From Amycolatopsis mediterranei (GTDB lineage Bacteria; Actinomycetota; Actinomycetes; Mycobacteriales; Pseudonocardiaceae): 64,000 nt of DNA. The position numbers were made by a program, and so were the translations under genes. The DNA lies in NCBI RefSeq assembly GCF_026017845.1, contig NZ_CP100416.1, positions 2,269,343 to 2,333,342 on the forward strand, given 5' to 3'. The notes beneath the pieces were generated by a model that was not told where the DNA came from, did not search any database, and was given only the letters and a program-made list of their open reading frames with translations. Of this stretch, positions 44,667-53,349 are shown one piece after another (position 1 is the first letter of the stretch; each line of letters starts with the position of its first letter).

Positions 44667-45341
44667 ATGAGCGGGGATGAGGCGAGACGGCTCGGCCGCG
44701 TCCGGGCCGTCGCGTTCGGGGTGCTGGCCGTTTCCGGGGTGCTGCTGCTGTTCGGGCCGTTGCTGGCCAAGGCCTGGATCTGGCTCGTCAAGCCGCGCGA
44801 TCCGAACTGGTGGGGTGCCTCCGGGCAGTGGGTCGGGGGCATCGGCACGATCGGCGCCGTCGTGGTGGCGTTGTGGATCGCCATCCGCGACGGCCGGCTC
44901 GCGCAGGCTGACCGGCGGGAACGCGACCTGCGCGAGCGGCAGGAGCAGGCCGCGAAGGTGACCGCGTGGATCGAGTACACCGGCGTCCACGGCTACATGG
45001 TCGTCTCCAACGCGAACGCCGAAGCGGTCAACCACGTCGTGGTCTCGTTCGACCTCGTGCACCACCTGCCGATGACCGGCTCCACGCTGCACCGCGGGCC
45101 GGACATCGAGGACGACGAGTACCTCTACGCCATCCTGCCGCCCGGGAAGTGGCGGATGCCGATCCGCGAGGAATGGCAGCGCCCGAACCTGACCCCGGGA
45201 GTGATGCTCGCCTTCACCGACTCGCGCAACGGCCACTGGCTCCGCCTGACCGACGGACGGCTGATCCCGAAGGACCAGAACGTCGTGACCAGGCGGAAGA
45301 TCCGGTTCCCGCAGCGGATCAGCGTGCCCGAGAGCTACTGA
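44667..45341 (+). CDS. Two-helix membrane protein of unknown function
   Basis: 224 residues. Two N-terminal membrane helices (about 14-36 and 52-71) are followed by a coiled-coil-like basic/acidic stretch (DRRERDLRERQEQAAKV) and a cytosolic beta-rich domain containing TAWIEYTGVHGYMVVSNANA. This layout is common in uncharacterised actinobacterial and phage-like membrane proteins. ATG 44667 lies seven bases after CAGGCT. The 3' end overlaps the convergent MprF-like gene by 23 bases. Confidence 0.72.
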   Translation: MSGDEARRLGRVRAVAFGVLAVSGVLLLFGPLLAKAWIWLVKPRDPNWWGASGQWVGGIGTIGAVVVALWIAIRDGRLAQADRRERDLRERQEQAAKVTAWIEYTGVHGYMVVSNANAEAVNHVVVSFDLVHHLPMTGSTLHRGPDIEDDEYLYAILPPGKWRMPIREEWQRPNLTPGVMLAFTDSRNGHWLRLTDGRLIPKDQNVVTRRKIRFPQRISVPESY

Positions 45342-47439
45342 CCAGCTTCGCCAGCTGCCGCAGGCGGACGTCCGGCAGGTAGGCCCGGCTCAGCGCCAGC
45401 CCGACGCGCGGCAGATCGGCTTCGTCGCGGAACGCCAGGTACAGCGGGACGTGCCGCGGCTGGAACTTCGCCTTGAACGCGTGCAGGGAACGGAATCCGT
45501 AGTACGGCTCCATCACCCGGCCCAGCGACTCCAGCGCCCGGTCCACCGGACGCGCCGGCCCGGAGCTGCTGCGGGCCAGCGGCGCCCCCGAGAGCGAGAC
45601 GAACCGCGCGCCTTCGTCGCGGAAGGCCAGACAGGCCGAGGCGATGAGGAACTCCATCACCGGGCGGAAGCCGTGGGCGCTGCGGCGCATGACGTCCAGC
45701 GTCCAGCCGCCGATCTTGCCGGCGCCCGTGTGGACCGGCAGCCACGACGTGACGCCGTGGACCGTGCCCTCCGCGTCGACCGCCAGCCCGACCCGGGTGG
45801 CCGGGTCCATCGCCTCGTCGAGGCCGCCGAGGGTGAAGCCCATCTCCGGCATGGCCTTGCCGGACATCCACTCCTCCGACAGCGCCCGGACCTGGGCCAG
45901 GATCGGCTCGGGCTGATCGGCCAGGCGGACCAGCCGGAACTCGATCTCCTGCTTGGCCGCCTTGTTCAGCGCCGAGCGGACGTCTTGCCAGGCCTTGCCG
46001 CGGAACTCGAGGCCGTCGAGGTCGAGCACGTTGTCCTCGGCCACCTGGACGTGCTGCCAGCCCAGCTCGCGCGTCGCCGCGACGGTGGCTTCCGTCGCCG
46101 AGAACACGCACGGCACCAGCCCGGAGTTCTCGCACATCGCGGCGAACTCGGTGACCGTGGCGGCCGCCGTGCCGTCCGGCGCGATCGGGTCGCCGAGCGC
46201 GACCGCGACCCCCGCGTGACGGCGGTAGGCGAGGTACGAGCGGCCGTCCGCGCGGACGAAGTAGGTGTTGCGCGGCCACGTCGTCATCCACGACAGCGTG
46301 CTGCCGCCGTGGTGCCCCAGCAGGGTGCGGGCCAGCGCCGGTCCCGGGCCCTGCGCGTGGCGCCGCAGCCGGCGTCGCGAAGGCACCCGGAAGGCGTGCC
46401 GCGCGGCGATCAGGACGCCCAGCTCGACCGTCCACAAGAGATTGTCCACGAAGAACAGCGGCAGGCCCGCGGTGTCGTAGTCGCCGCCGAAGATGTCGGC
46501 CACCCCGAGGAGCGTCGCGACGGCGAGCCCTTGCAGCGTCACGAACGCCGAGAGCGCGACGGCCCAGCGCCACGCGACGCGGCTGCCCTTGCGCAGCCCG
46601 TTGAGCATCGGCACCACCAGCAGGACCAGCACGCCGAGCTCCGGTGCCGACAGCGAAACGCCGTCGTCCGAGCCGAACGGGCCGTCGCCGGGCACCAGGA
46701 ACATGACGATCTCGGCGATGGTGAGCAGCAGCAGGCCGGCCACGGCCAGCACCCGCCACTCCCGCAGGTTCGGCGTCGCCACCTCGCCCGCCTGCCGCGA
46801 GCCCACCAGGCGCTTGCCGAGCGGGAGCGCCAGCAGCAGCGCGAAGAAGTGCACGAGGTCGGCCAGCGTGCCGACGTAGACGATCGCGACCCCGGCGTAC
46901 ACGCACAGGCCGGCCCGCAGCCGCAGGGCCCACGGCGGCCGCAGCGTCGCGCTGGCGATCGCCACCGCGGCGAGTGCGCCGCCGGAGAACCCGACGTCGA
47001 GGCTGCCCGCGACCCGCTCGGCCCACAGCCAGCCGGAGTTGCGGGACAGCGCGAGGAACTGGGTCGCGACGAGCACCGAGACCAGCTGGCCGCCGATGGT
47101 CACGGCCATCGTGCGCCGCGTCCCCAGCTTCCACTCGGCGAAGCCGGCGAAGAGCGCGAAGCTGCCGACCATCGGAAGGTAGTACCACGGGATGACGGCG
47201 AAGAACGGCCCGGTGAGCATCGTCCACCACCGGCCCGCCTCCAGCGACGGCAGCCCGTAGGCGACGAACGGGTAGGCCGCACGGTCTTCGGCGGCGTTCC
47301 ACAGTGCCCCGGTCGCGACGGCCAGCACCAGCATCGCGAGCGTGACATTGCTGGTGAACGGCAGCCGCTGTCTCAGCACCGCAACCGTGCTCCGGATGCG
47401 ACCCCCTTCGGCGGGCAGCGCCGCCCCTGCGTCAGTCAT
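45319..47439 (-). CDS. MprF-like membrane protein with DUF2156 aminoacyl/lysyl-transferase domain
   Basis: 706 residues. The N-terminal half has about nine helices including a rhomboid-like bundle (EWKLGTRRTMAVTIGGQLVSVLVATQF), without a rhomboid Ser/His pair that I can assign. The C-terminal half is the DUF2156 double-GNAT domain of MprF/LysX-type phosphatidylglycerol aminoacyltransferases (FVRADGRSYLAYRRHAGVAVALGDPI, GKAWQDVRSALNKA). It probably modifies membrane lipids with an amino acid from aminoacyl-tRNA. It lacks the lysyl-tRNA synthetase domain of LysX. Confidence 0.82.
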   Translation of the reverse strand: MTDAGAALPAEGGRIRSTVAVLRQRLPFTSNVTLAMLVLAVATGALWNAAEDRAAYPFVAYGLPSLEAGRWWTMLTGPFFAVIPWYYLPMVGSFALFAGFAEWKLGTRRTMAVTIGGQLVSVLVATQFLALSRNSGWLWAERVAGSLDVGFSGGALAAVAIASATLRPPWALRLRAGLCVYAGVAIVYVGTLADLVHFFALLLALPLGKRLVGSRQAGEVATPNLREWRVLAVAGLLLLTIAEIVMFLVPGDGPFGSDDGVSLSAPELGVLVLLVVPMLNGLRKGSRVAWRWAVALSAFVTLQGLAVATLLGVADIFGGDYDTAGLPLFFVDNLLWTVELGVLIAARHAFRVPSRRRLRRHAQGPGPALARTLLGHHGGSTLSWMTTWPRNTYFVRADGRSYLAYRRHAGVAVALGDPIAPDGTAAATVTEFAAMCENSGLVPCVFSATEATVAATRELGWQHVQVAEDNVLDLDGLEFRGKAWQDVRSALNKAAKQEIEFRLVRLADQPEPILAQVRALSEEWMSGKAMPEMGFTLGGLDEAMDPATRVGLAVDAEGTVHGVTSWLPVHTGAGKIGGWTLDVMRRSAHGFRPVMEFLIASACLAFRDEGARFVSLSGAPLARSSSGPARPVDRALESLGRVMEPYYGFRSLHAFKAKFQPRHVPLYLAFRDEADLPRVGLALSRAYLPDVRLRQLAKLVSSSRAR

Positions 47440-47582
47440 GGGGAAGAGTCTGTCGAGTCCCCGTCGCCGCGGACATCGGGCAGGGGGACGAGATTTCCCC
47501 TAGGGGTGTCGTCCTTTCGGCTGAGGGATGTCCCCCTCTCGAGGAGGATGTGCCTGGTCACCGGCCGGTTGGTCCTGACCGT

Positions 47583-47628
47583 GGCCGAGGTGGGTGGGAC
47601 TCGGACCCGAGCTCCACCCACCTCGGCC
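47583..47628 (-). terminator. 15-bp perfect inverted repeat after small membrane gene
   Basis: GGCCGAGGTGGGTGG and its exact complement are separated by 16 bases that themselves can pair (CTCGG and CCGAG). It lies 10 bases beyond the stop of the 58-residue gene on the minus strand, fitting a terminator of the Rhs region before the MprF-like gene. Confidence 0.75.
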
Positions 47629-47637
47629 GGCCTCAGG

Positions 47638-47814
47638 CTATTTCCCGGGGCGGACGGCTATCCATCCCATCAGCACCATGAGGGCAAGCCCGATCACCGC
47701 GGCCAGGATGCCGACCCACCACATCGGAGGATCCGAGAGGGTGTAGGAGAAGCCGACTGCCGCCACCAGGATCAAGAGGACGGCGATCATCCAGTTCTTC
47801 TTGTTCTTGCTCAC
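47638..47814 (-). CDS. Small two-helix membrane protein downstream of Rhs
   Basis: 58 residues: basic start (SKNKKNW), helix about 8-25 (MIAVLLILVAAVGFSYTL), short loop SDPPMWW, second helix (VGILAAVIGLALMVLMGWIAV). GTG 47814 has GGAAGG upstream; an in-frame ATG at 47826 would add four residues. It is last of three co-directional genes after the Rhs gene and a candidate immunity protein by position only. No family is recognised. Confidence 0.6.
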   Translation of the reverse strand: MSKNKKNWMIAVLLILVAAVGFSYTLSDPPMWWVGILAAVIGLALMVLMGWIAVRPGK

Positions 47815-47858
47815 GGTGCCTTCCATCGATGCGGTTCCTGCCTGCCTACTTCCTGTTG

Positions 47859-48059
47859 TCAGTTGTACGGCGGGCGTAGTGCAACACGAAGCAGCAGGCC
47901 GGTCGCGACGAACCCGAGCGCCGCCAGAATGACGACCGCAATCCAGTTCGTTGGTGTTCTGATGACAAAGAACATCATGGCGACCGCAATTGCGAAGACC
48001 AGGAGAGAGTGCCACAAGACACGTTTCTGCTTGGCGGTAATTTCGGGACTTTTTGCCAC
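47859..48059 (-). CDS. Small two-helix membrane protein, candidate Rhs immunity protein
   Basis: 66 residues: charged N-terminus (AKSPEITAKQKR), helix about 15-32 (LWHSLLVFAIAVAMMFFV), turn RTPTNW, helix about 39-56 (IAVVILAALGFVATGLLL). GTG 48059 has AAGGAG at ideal spacing. The first half is unusually AT-rich for this genome (around 47951-47975), suggesting foreign origin. It directly follows the Rhs gene, where immunity genes usually lie. A 13-bp hairpin between them may reduce read-through. Function inferred from position only. Confidence 0.65.
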   Translation of the reverse strand: MAKSPEITAKQKRVLWHSLLVFAIAVAMMFFVIRTPTNWIAVVILAALGFVATGLLLRVALRPPYN

Positions 48060-48079
48060 AACGCTCCTTAATACAACCA

Positions 48080-48111
48080 CCTGCTGGCCCGCAGGTAGGC
48101 GGGCCAGCAGG
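48080..48111 (-). terminator. 13-bp hairpin after the Rhs gene
   Basis: CCTGCTGGCCCGC and GCGGGCCAGCAGG with a six-base loop form a perfect stem, followed on the minus strand by a T-rich run (GTTGTATT). It lies 10 bases beyond the Rhs stop. Confidence 0.8.
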
Positions 48112-48121
48112 CTCCACTTCA

Positions 48122-51100
48122 TCAGCGACTGATGAACCTCTTCAGGAGCTTCCACCCCCCGCCGCCAAGGGCACCCAAGCCGCCGCCGATTGCGCCACTG
48201 ATGAAACCGTCACGAACCTTGCCCGAGTCGCCTCCTCCGATCAAAGCGCCGGCACCGCCGCCGACGCCCCCGAAGATCACACCGGCACTGACGGCGCCGA
48301 TCAGGCAACCGGCTCCCGCGGTGCCGGCGCAGATCGCAGCCCCGAGCGCGACTCCCATAGCTCCTCCGGCGTAGCTGCCGATGTCCTGGCCGAGGTCGGC
48401 GAAGCCGTAGTCGCCGTTGGGGTCACTGTGGTTGATCGGGTCGCCCTTGCCGTAGGCGTAGGCGTTGTTTTCCTGGCCGGTGGGGTCGGGCTGGGTGAAG
48501 CGGGCGTAAGCGGGGTTGTAGTGGCGGTAACCGGTCAAGTATTCGCTGCTGGCGAGCTGGTAGCTGCCCAGCCACCGCAGCCGGTTGGCCGAGCCCGCCG
48601 GGCCGGTGATGCCGGTGTTGAACCCATACGGCGTGTAGGTGTAGGTGGCGGTCACCACGCCGGTGTCGTCAACCAGGGCGAGGACGCTGCCCTGGTAGTC
48701 GGTGATGGCGTTGTGGTGCTTGCCCGCCGCGTCGACCAACCCGGTCAGGTTGCCGTCGACGTCGTGGGCGTAGGTGGTCGCGGCGCCGTTGTCCACGGTC
48801 CGCGAAATACCCAGTGCGGTGCGGGTGAAAACGTGCGTGACGTCGCCCGACCCGACCCGCTCGGTGATCGAAGCGGCCTGCGTCTGGTCGAGGGTGTCGT
48901 AAGACCCGCTGAACAGCGTGCCCGAGCTGGACGTGACCGAGGTCAGCTGGTTGGTGTCGCTGTAGTGCGCGTCGCCGCCGGGGTTGGTGGTGGTGAGGTT
49001 GCCGGCGCCGTCGTAGCCGGCCGTGATGGTGTCGATCTTGGTCATCTGGTCGGCGTCGTTGACGGTGTAGGTCCGGCCGTCGCCTGCGGTGATGTTGCCG
49101 GCGTTGTCGTAGGCGTAGGTGCGGCCGCCGGCCTTGGTGAGGCGGCCGAAGCCGTCGTAGGTGTTGTCGGCGGTGCCGGTGGAGTCGGTGCGGGACTGCA
49201 CCTGGCCGGTGTCGGTGCCGTCGGGCTTGGTGTAGCGGTAGCTGGTCGACAGCAGCGTCGAGCCCGCGGAGTTCTTGACCGTGATCCCGGTCTGCCGGCC
49301 GGACTTGTCGACCCCGATCGTTTCGGTGCTGCCACCGGGCAGGGTGGCCGAGGTGCGGTGGTCGGAGTTGTCGTAGCCGTAGGTGGTGGTCGTGTTCGCC
49401 TGGTCCTTGACCGAGGTCAGCCGGTCGGCGGCGTCGTAGCCGTAGTAGATCCAGCCGGTCGGGTCGTCGACCGCGGTGACGTTCCCGGCCTGGTCGTAGT
49501 GGTAGGTCGCCGTCTGCGAGCCGGTGCCGGCGGTGCGCACGACCCGGGTGAGCAGGCGTCGTTCGTAGCTGTTGGTGAGCGTGGCCCCGGCGGTGGTGGC
49601 GACGGTGCGGTTTCCGGTCTGGTCGTAGGTGTAGGCGGCCAGCCCGGTGCCGTCGGCTTTGGCGACGGAGACGACGTGGTCGAGCTTGTCGTAGCCGTAG
49701 ACCAGCTTGACGCCGTTGCCGTCGGTCACGCTGGTGACGCGGGAGAGCGAGTCGTAGGTGTAGGTGGTGGGCTTGAGCGGCAGCGGCGGGGTCACCGTGG
49801 TGAGGTTCCCGGCGGTGTCGTAGCCGTAGGTGGTGGCGTGCCCGTTGCCGTCGGTCGATTTCGTCACCAGGCCGGTGCTGTACTCGTAGCTCGCGACGTC
49901 GGCGTTGAGCGCGTCGGAATGCACCTTGGTGACGTTGCCGGCCTTGTCGTAGGTGCTGTTCACCTTGTTGCCGGAGAAGTCCGCGACCTGCGTGGGCAGG
50001 TGCGGGTGGGCGGTGTCGGTGTAGCCGGCGCTCATCGTCGCGCCGGTGGGGAGCTTGCCGCCCTTGAGGTTATTGAGCGGGTCGTAGTCGTAGGTGACCG
50101 AGTTGCCGGTCGCATCCGTCAGCGAGTTCACGTCACCGTGCGCCGACCAGCCCTGGTTCCGGGAGTGCCCGAGCGCGTCGGTGGCCTTGGTCTGCCGCCC
50201 GCCGTCGTCGAAGGTGTAGGTGCTCTTGTGCCCGTTGGGGTCGGTGACCGTCGTCGTGCCGGAGCCGTAGGCGTACCCGGTGACACTGGCGACGCCGCCG
50301 TAATTCGGCTCGGTCACCTGGGTCACGCGGCCACCGGCGTCGTAGGACAGCGTGTAGGACCGCCCCAGCGTGGTGGTCAGCGTCGTGATCCGGCCGTTGG
50401 CGTCCAGCCCGAAGTTCATGCTGTCGCCGTTGCGGTTGGTGATCTTCGTGAGGTGCCCGTTGCCGTCGTAGCCGTAGGCGCCGGCCGTCACCCCCGCCGG
50501 ATCGGTCACCGCGGTGATGCGGCTGTTGCCGTACGTGGTGGTCGTGACCCGGCCCTGAGTGTCGGTGATCGAGGCGAGGGTGCCGTCGGAAGCGTTGTAG
50601 CGGTAGGTGATCGTGTGCCCGTTGCGGTCGGCCTGCGAGAACAACCGCCCGTCACCGGTGAACAGCTTCGTTTCGCCCGAGCTGTCCTGCGAGAGCGCGT
50701 ACTTGCCGTCCGGCAGCTTGGTCAACGTGGCGTGCATACCGGACGGCGTGGCGTAGCTGCCGTCGTCGTTCTTGGTGAACTCCGCGCAATACCCGGTCGG
50801 GTCGTAGAGCACGATCCGCCGGTCGGGGTCGGGGTAGATCACGAGCTTCACGTCCGGGCCGCCGGACACCGTCCAGAACGTCCCGAATGCTCCGCCGCGG
50901 GTGAGGTTGGCGCTGTTGTAGACGGCGTCGACCGACATGTTCAGGCCGGTGCCCTTGACCGTCAGCGCCCGGTCGGTGATGACCGCATTGCCGCTGTAGC
51001 GGTTGACCAGCAACTCCGTGCGGTCCGAGATCGCGTACCGGTCCATCGCGAACCACGGCTGGGTGCCCGACTGAGTCGTGTCGCACACCAGCGACTGGAC

Positions 51101-51328
51101 GGACGCACCCGATCTCGGCGCCGGTCTCACCGGTACCTGGTCGGCCAGGACACCGGTCGGCGTGCGGTTCACCTGCGCCGGCGGCGTCCACGACACCGGC
51201 AGCGGCACGCCGTCCTGGCCGGAGCGCGGGGCGGCCGACGCGGTCGCCGGAACGGCGGCGATCAGCGCCCCCGCGGAAACGAACGTGATTGTGCGCAGCA
51301 CAAAGTGCCGCAACGATTTCCGTTGCAT
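48122..51328 (-). CDS. Secreted Rhs/YD-repeat protein with glycine-rich hydrophobic C-terminal tail
   Basis: 1068 residues. A Sec-type signal (about 1-33, hydrophobic FVSAGALIAAVPA) is followed by about 170 residues of unknown fold and then more than 20 YD/Rhs repeats (for example YGYDGNGHLTKITNRNGD). The core ends in YLTGYRHYNPAYARFTQPDP, the usual Rhs boundary, then NHSDPNGD. The last 95 residues are Gly/Ala-rich and hydrophobic (GSYAGGAMGVALGAAICAG and onwards) and end KLLKRFISR. In polymorphic toxins the part after the boundary is the toxin; here it may be a membrane-active domain or only the pre-toxin stretch of a shortened gene. ATG 51328. Confidence 0.9.
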   Translation of the reverse strand: MQRKSLRHFVLRTITFVSAGALIAAVPATASAAPRSGQDGVPLPVSWTPPAQVNRTPTGVLADQVPVRPAPRSGASVQSLVCDTTQSGTQPWFAMDRYAISDRTELLVNRYSGNAVITDRALTVKGTGLNMSVDAVYNSANLTRGGAFGTFWTVSGGPDVKLVIYPDPDRRIVLYDPTGYCAEFTKNDDGSYATPSGMHATLTKLPDGKYALSQDSSGETKLFTGDGRLFSQADRNGHTITYRYNASDGTLASITDTQGRVTTTTYGNSRITAVTDPAGVTAGAYGYDGNGHLTKITNRNGDSMNFGLDANGRITTLTTTLGRSYTLSYDAGGRVTQVTEPNYGGVASVTGYAYGSGTTTVTDPNGHKSTYTFDDGGRQTKATDALGHSRNQGWSAHGDVNSLTDATGNSVTYDYDPLNNLKGGKLPTGATMSAGYTDTAHPHLPTQVADFSGNKVNSTYDKAGNVTKVHSDALNADVASYEYSTGLVTKSTDGNGHATTYGYDTAGNLTTVTPPLPLKPTTYTYDSLSRVTSVTDGNGVKLVYGYDKLDHVVSVAKADGTGLAAYTYDQTGNRTVATTAGATLTNSYERRLLTRVVRTAGTGSQTATYHYDQAGNVTAVDDPTGWIYYGYDAADRLTSVKDQANTTTTYGYDNSDHRTSATLPGGSTETIGVDKSGRQTGITVKNSAGSTLLSTSYRYTKPDGTDTGQVQSRTDSTGTADNTYDGFGRLTKAGGRTYAYDNAGNITAGDGRTYTVNDADQMTKIDTITAGYDGAGNLTTTNPGGDAHYSDTNQLTSVTSSSGTLFSGSYDTLDQTQAASITERVGSGDVTHVFTRTALGISRTVDNGAATTYAHDVDGNLTGLVDAAGKHHNAITDYQGSVLALVDDTGVVTATYTYTPYGFNTGITGPAGSANRLRWLGSYQLASSEYLTGYRHYNPAYARFTQPDPTGQENNAYAYGKGDPINHSDPNGDYGFADLGQDIGSYAGGAMGVALGAAICAGTAGAGCLIGAVSAGVIFGGVGGGAGALIGGGDSGKVRDGFISGAIGGGLGALGGGGWKLLKRFISR

Positions 51329-51555
51329 AGTAAGGTGAATCTCCCCTCGGGACCGGTGGCCCACCCCCCGGCGACACGATGTCGCCAGACCTTGCGAATT
51401 TATGACCAACGATCACCGGGTCGCGAGCGCGAAAGATCCGGACCACTCGAACGTTCTAACGCGGACCACACAGATTGCTCCGATCGGCACATCGGATGCC
51501 TGCGCGCGCAGGCAGGCCGGAAACCCGGCCCGGGCGGCCTTTCGGCGGTTGCGGC
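51329..51555. promoter_or_regulatory. Rhs upstream region with palindromes
   Basis: No gene. GGCGACA-N3-TGTCGCC at 51370-51386 is a perfect inverted repeat about 40 bases before the Rhs start and could be an operator. GCCTGCGCGCGCAGGC at 51498-51513 is a 16-base palindrome just beyond the HAD gene's stop, possibly part of its terminator. Confidence 0.5.
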
Positions 51556-52251
51556 TCAGCCGAGGACCGCGCGCCGGACCGCGTCGGTGTCGGTCAGGTC
51601 GGGCAGCACGGTGTGCGCGCCCTCCGCCCGCAGTTCCCCGGCGGAATAGTGCCCGGTGGCCACGGCGACGGAGATCGCGCCGTTGTCGACCGCGGCCCGG
51701 ACGTCGTTCGGCGTGTCGCCGATGACGACCACCGCGTCGGCGCCGAATTCGGTGCCGTGCTTGGCCGCCGCCAGCCCCACCGCGTGCGGGACGAGGTCCG
51801 GGCGGTGCACCGACAGCGTCCCGTAGCCGCCGATCTCCAGGTCGAGGTGCTCGTCCAGGCCGAAGGGGACGAGCTTGTGGCGCGAGATCTCCGGCAGGTT
51901 GCCGGTGACGAGCGTCTGCACGACGTCCCCGCCGGCGGCGAACGCGGTCAGCGCCTCGGCCGCGCCCGGCAGCGGGCGGGCCGTCTCCGCGAAGGTGTGC
52001 CGGTGGCGTTCCGACTCCGCCACCAGTGCTTTGAACAGCGCCTGGATCGTCTCTTCCGAGGCCTCGAAGCCGTTCGCGGTGAGCAGGTCGGTCGTCGTCG
52101 CGCGTTCCGTGCGGCCGCCGAACACCGGGCGCACGCGCAGGGTCGCCCCGGTCGCGGCGGTGAACGCGGTCCCGTACCAGGCCGCGCCCAGTTCGGAGAA
52201 GTCCACGAGCGTGTGGTCGATGTCCCAGAGCACCAGCCGCTTCTTCGTCAC
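51556..52251 (-). CDS. HAD-family phosphatase
   Basis: 231 residues. Motif I is LWDIDHTLVDFS (nucleophile Asp and acid Asp two residues on), motif II the Thr in TLVTGN, motif III/IV VVVIGDTPNDVRAA. A helical cap lies between I and II. Phosphoglycolate-phosphatase-like; substrate unknown. GTG 52251 is exactly seven bases after TAGCCT, so leaderless. It is divergent from an ABC-2-like membrane gene. Confidence 0.92.
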   Translation of the reverse strand: MTKKRLVLWDIDHTLVDFSELGAAWYGTAFTAATGATLRVRPVFGGRTERATTTDLLTANGFEASEETIQALFKALVAESERHRHTFAETARPLPGAAEALTAFAAGGDVVQTLVTGNLPEISRHKLVPFGLDEHLDLEIGGYGTLSVHRPDLVPHAVGLAAAKHGTEFGADAVVVIGDTPNDVRAAVDNGAISVAVATGHYSAGELRAEGAHTVLPDLTDTDAVRRAVLG

Positions 52252-52277
52252 GGCTCCGAGGCTACCGGGGACGTTAT

Positions 52278-52316
52278 TCAACGCGCGTTGACTTTTGCCG
52301 GGCCGGGTCGTACCTT
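52278..52316 (+). promoter_or_regulatory. Promoter with overlapping palindromic operator for the ABC-2-like gene
   Basis: TTGACT (52288-52293), 17 bases, TACCTT (52311-52316) is a good promoter. Its -35 overlaps TCAACGCGCGTTGA (52278-52291), a perfect 14-base palindrome. A half-like copy (TTCAACACGCG) lies at 52326-52336 downstream. A TetR-type repressor is the likely reader; none is encoded adjacent. Confidence 0.65.
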
Positions 52317-52356
52317 GAGCCGTAATTCAACACGCGAAGAATAAGTGGAGGCAGTG

Positions 52357-53349
52357 ATGACCCGTCCCGCAGGGGTGCTCGCCCTGGTCGCCGCCGTGGC
52401 CGGCGCGCTGGTGGCGGTGGTGCTCGGATTCCTCACCTTCGGCGCGCAGGCGACCCTCGCGCCCGACGGTGTTCCGGTCGCGGTCGCCGCCCCGCCGGAG
52501 ATCGCGCAGCGCATCGCCGCGCACGGCGGCGGCCAGCTCGCCTGGACCGTCGCGACCCCGGCCGAAGCGCGGCAGCTCTTGGAAGACAAGAAGGTCTACG
52601 GCGTGCTCGAACTCGCCCCGGGACCGGCCGCGACGGTCGTGACTTCGGGGGCGGTCAACCCGGCCGGCACCCAGGTCGCCCAGCAGGCGCTGACCGGCGC
52701 CGCGACCGCGCTGGCCGGCGCGCCGAAGCAGGAGGTCCTGCACCCGGCAGGCGCCGCGGGCCGGGTCGCGCCGCTGGCCGCGAGCGCGCTGGCGTGGATC
52801 GGCGCGCTCATCGCCGGGCTCGCGCTGACGCAGCTCGCGAAGCGGACCGGCCGCCCGATCGGGGCCGGGGCGCGGTTCCTGCAGGTGACCGGGGCCGGCG
52901 TGCTGATCACGGCGGTCGTGGCCGGCTTCTTCGCGCTGTGGGATTCGGCGTTGCCGCTGACCCCGGACGTCCTCGGCTTCGTCTTCCTCGCCGCGACGGC
53001 TTTCGCGGCCCTGCAGGCCGGGCTGCTGCGCGTGCTGGGCCTGCGCGCGATGGCCGTCCTCGCGCCGCTGTACCTGGTCGCGCCCGCGGTGGCCGGGCAG
53101 GTGCCGGAGCTGCTGAACCCGGCCTACCGCGCGCTGCTGTGGTCGTGGACGCCGTTCCGGTTCTCCGCCGAAGGCCTGCGCAGCCTGCTGCAGGGCGTGC
53201 CGGACGCGCCGGACGTGACGACCGCGCTGTGGGTGCTCGGCGCCCTGCTGGCCGTGGGCCTGCTGGTGACGCTGTGGCCGGGCCGGTCAGCCCGCCAGGA
53301 GGCTGAACCGCACCTTGCGGACGGGGTTGTCGAGGTTGGTGTCCACTAG
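52357..53349 (+). CDS. ABC-2/YhgE-like membrane protein
   Basis: 330 residues: one N-terminal helix (LVAAVAGALVAVVLGFLTFG), an extracytoplasmic domain of about 110 residues (PAEARQLLEDKKVYGVLELAP), then five to six helices. This is the YhgE/Pip-ABC-2 permease arrangement; no ATPase gene is next to it. ATG 52357 with GTGGAGG. Its last 63 bases overlap the convergent yjbQ gene, an unusually long overlap. Role may be membrane-stress or export. Confidence 0.75.
   Translation: MTRPAGVLALVAAVAGALVAVVLGFLTFGAQATLAPDGVPVAVAAPPEIAQRIAAHGGGQLAWTVATPAEARQLLEDKKVYGVLELAPGPAATVVTSGAVNPAGTQVAQQALTGAATALAGAPKQEVLHPAGAAGRVAPLAASALAWIGALIAGLALTQLAKRTGRPIGAGARFLQVTGAGVLITAVVAGFFALWDSALPLTPDVLGFVFLAATAFAALQAGLLRVLGLRAMAVLAPLYLVAPAVAGQVPELLNPAYRALLWSWTPFRFSAEGLRSLLQGVPDAPDVTTALWVLGALLAVGLLVTLWPGRSARQEAEPHLADGVVEVGVH

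Noticed and set aside
47583-47628. tRNA-like or attachment-site sequence
   Set aside because: A GGACTCGGACCC stretch hints at a T-arm, but GGTTC and the acceptor layout are missing; it is simply a long hairpin.
48053-51649. Very long open frame antisense to the Rhs gene
   Set aside because: Composition is the frame-shadow of YD repeats (Val/Gly/Arg-rich) with no domain; the minus-strand Rhs reading has a signal peptide and family repeats.
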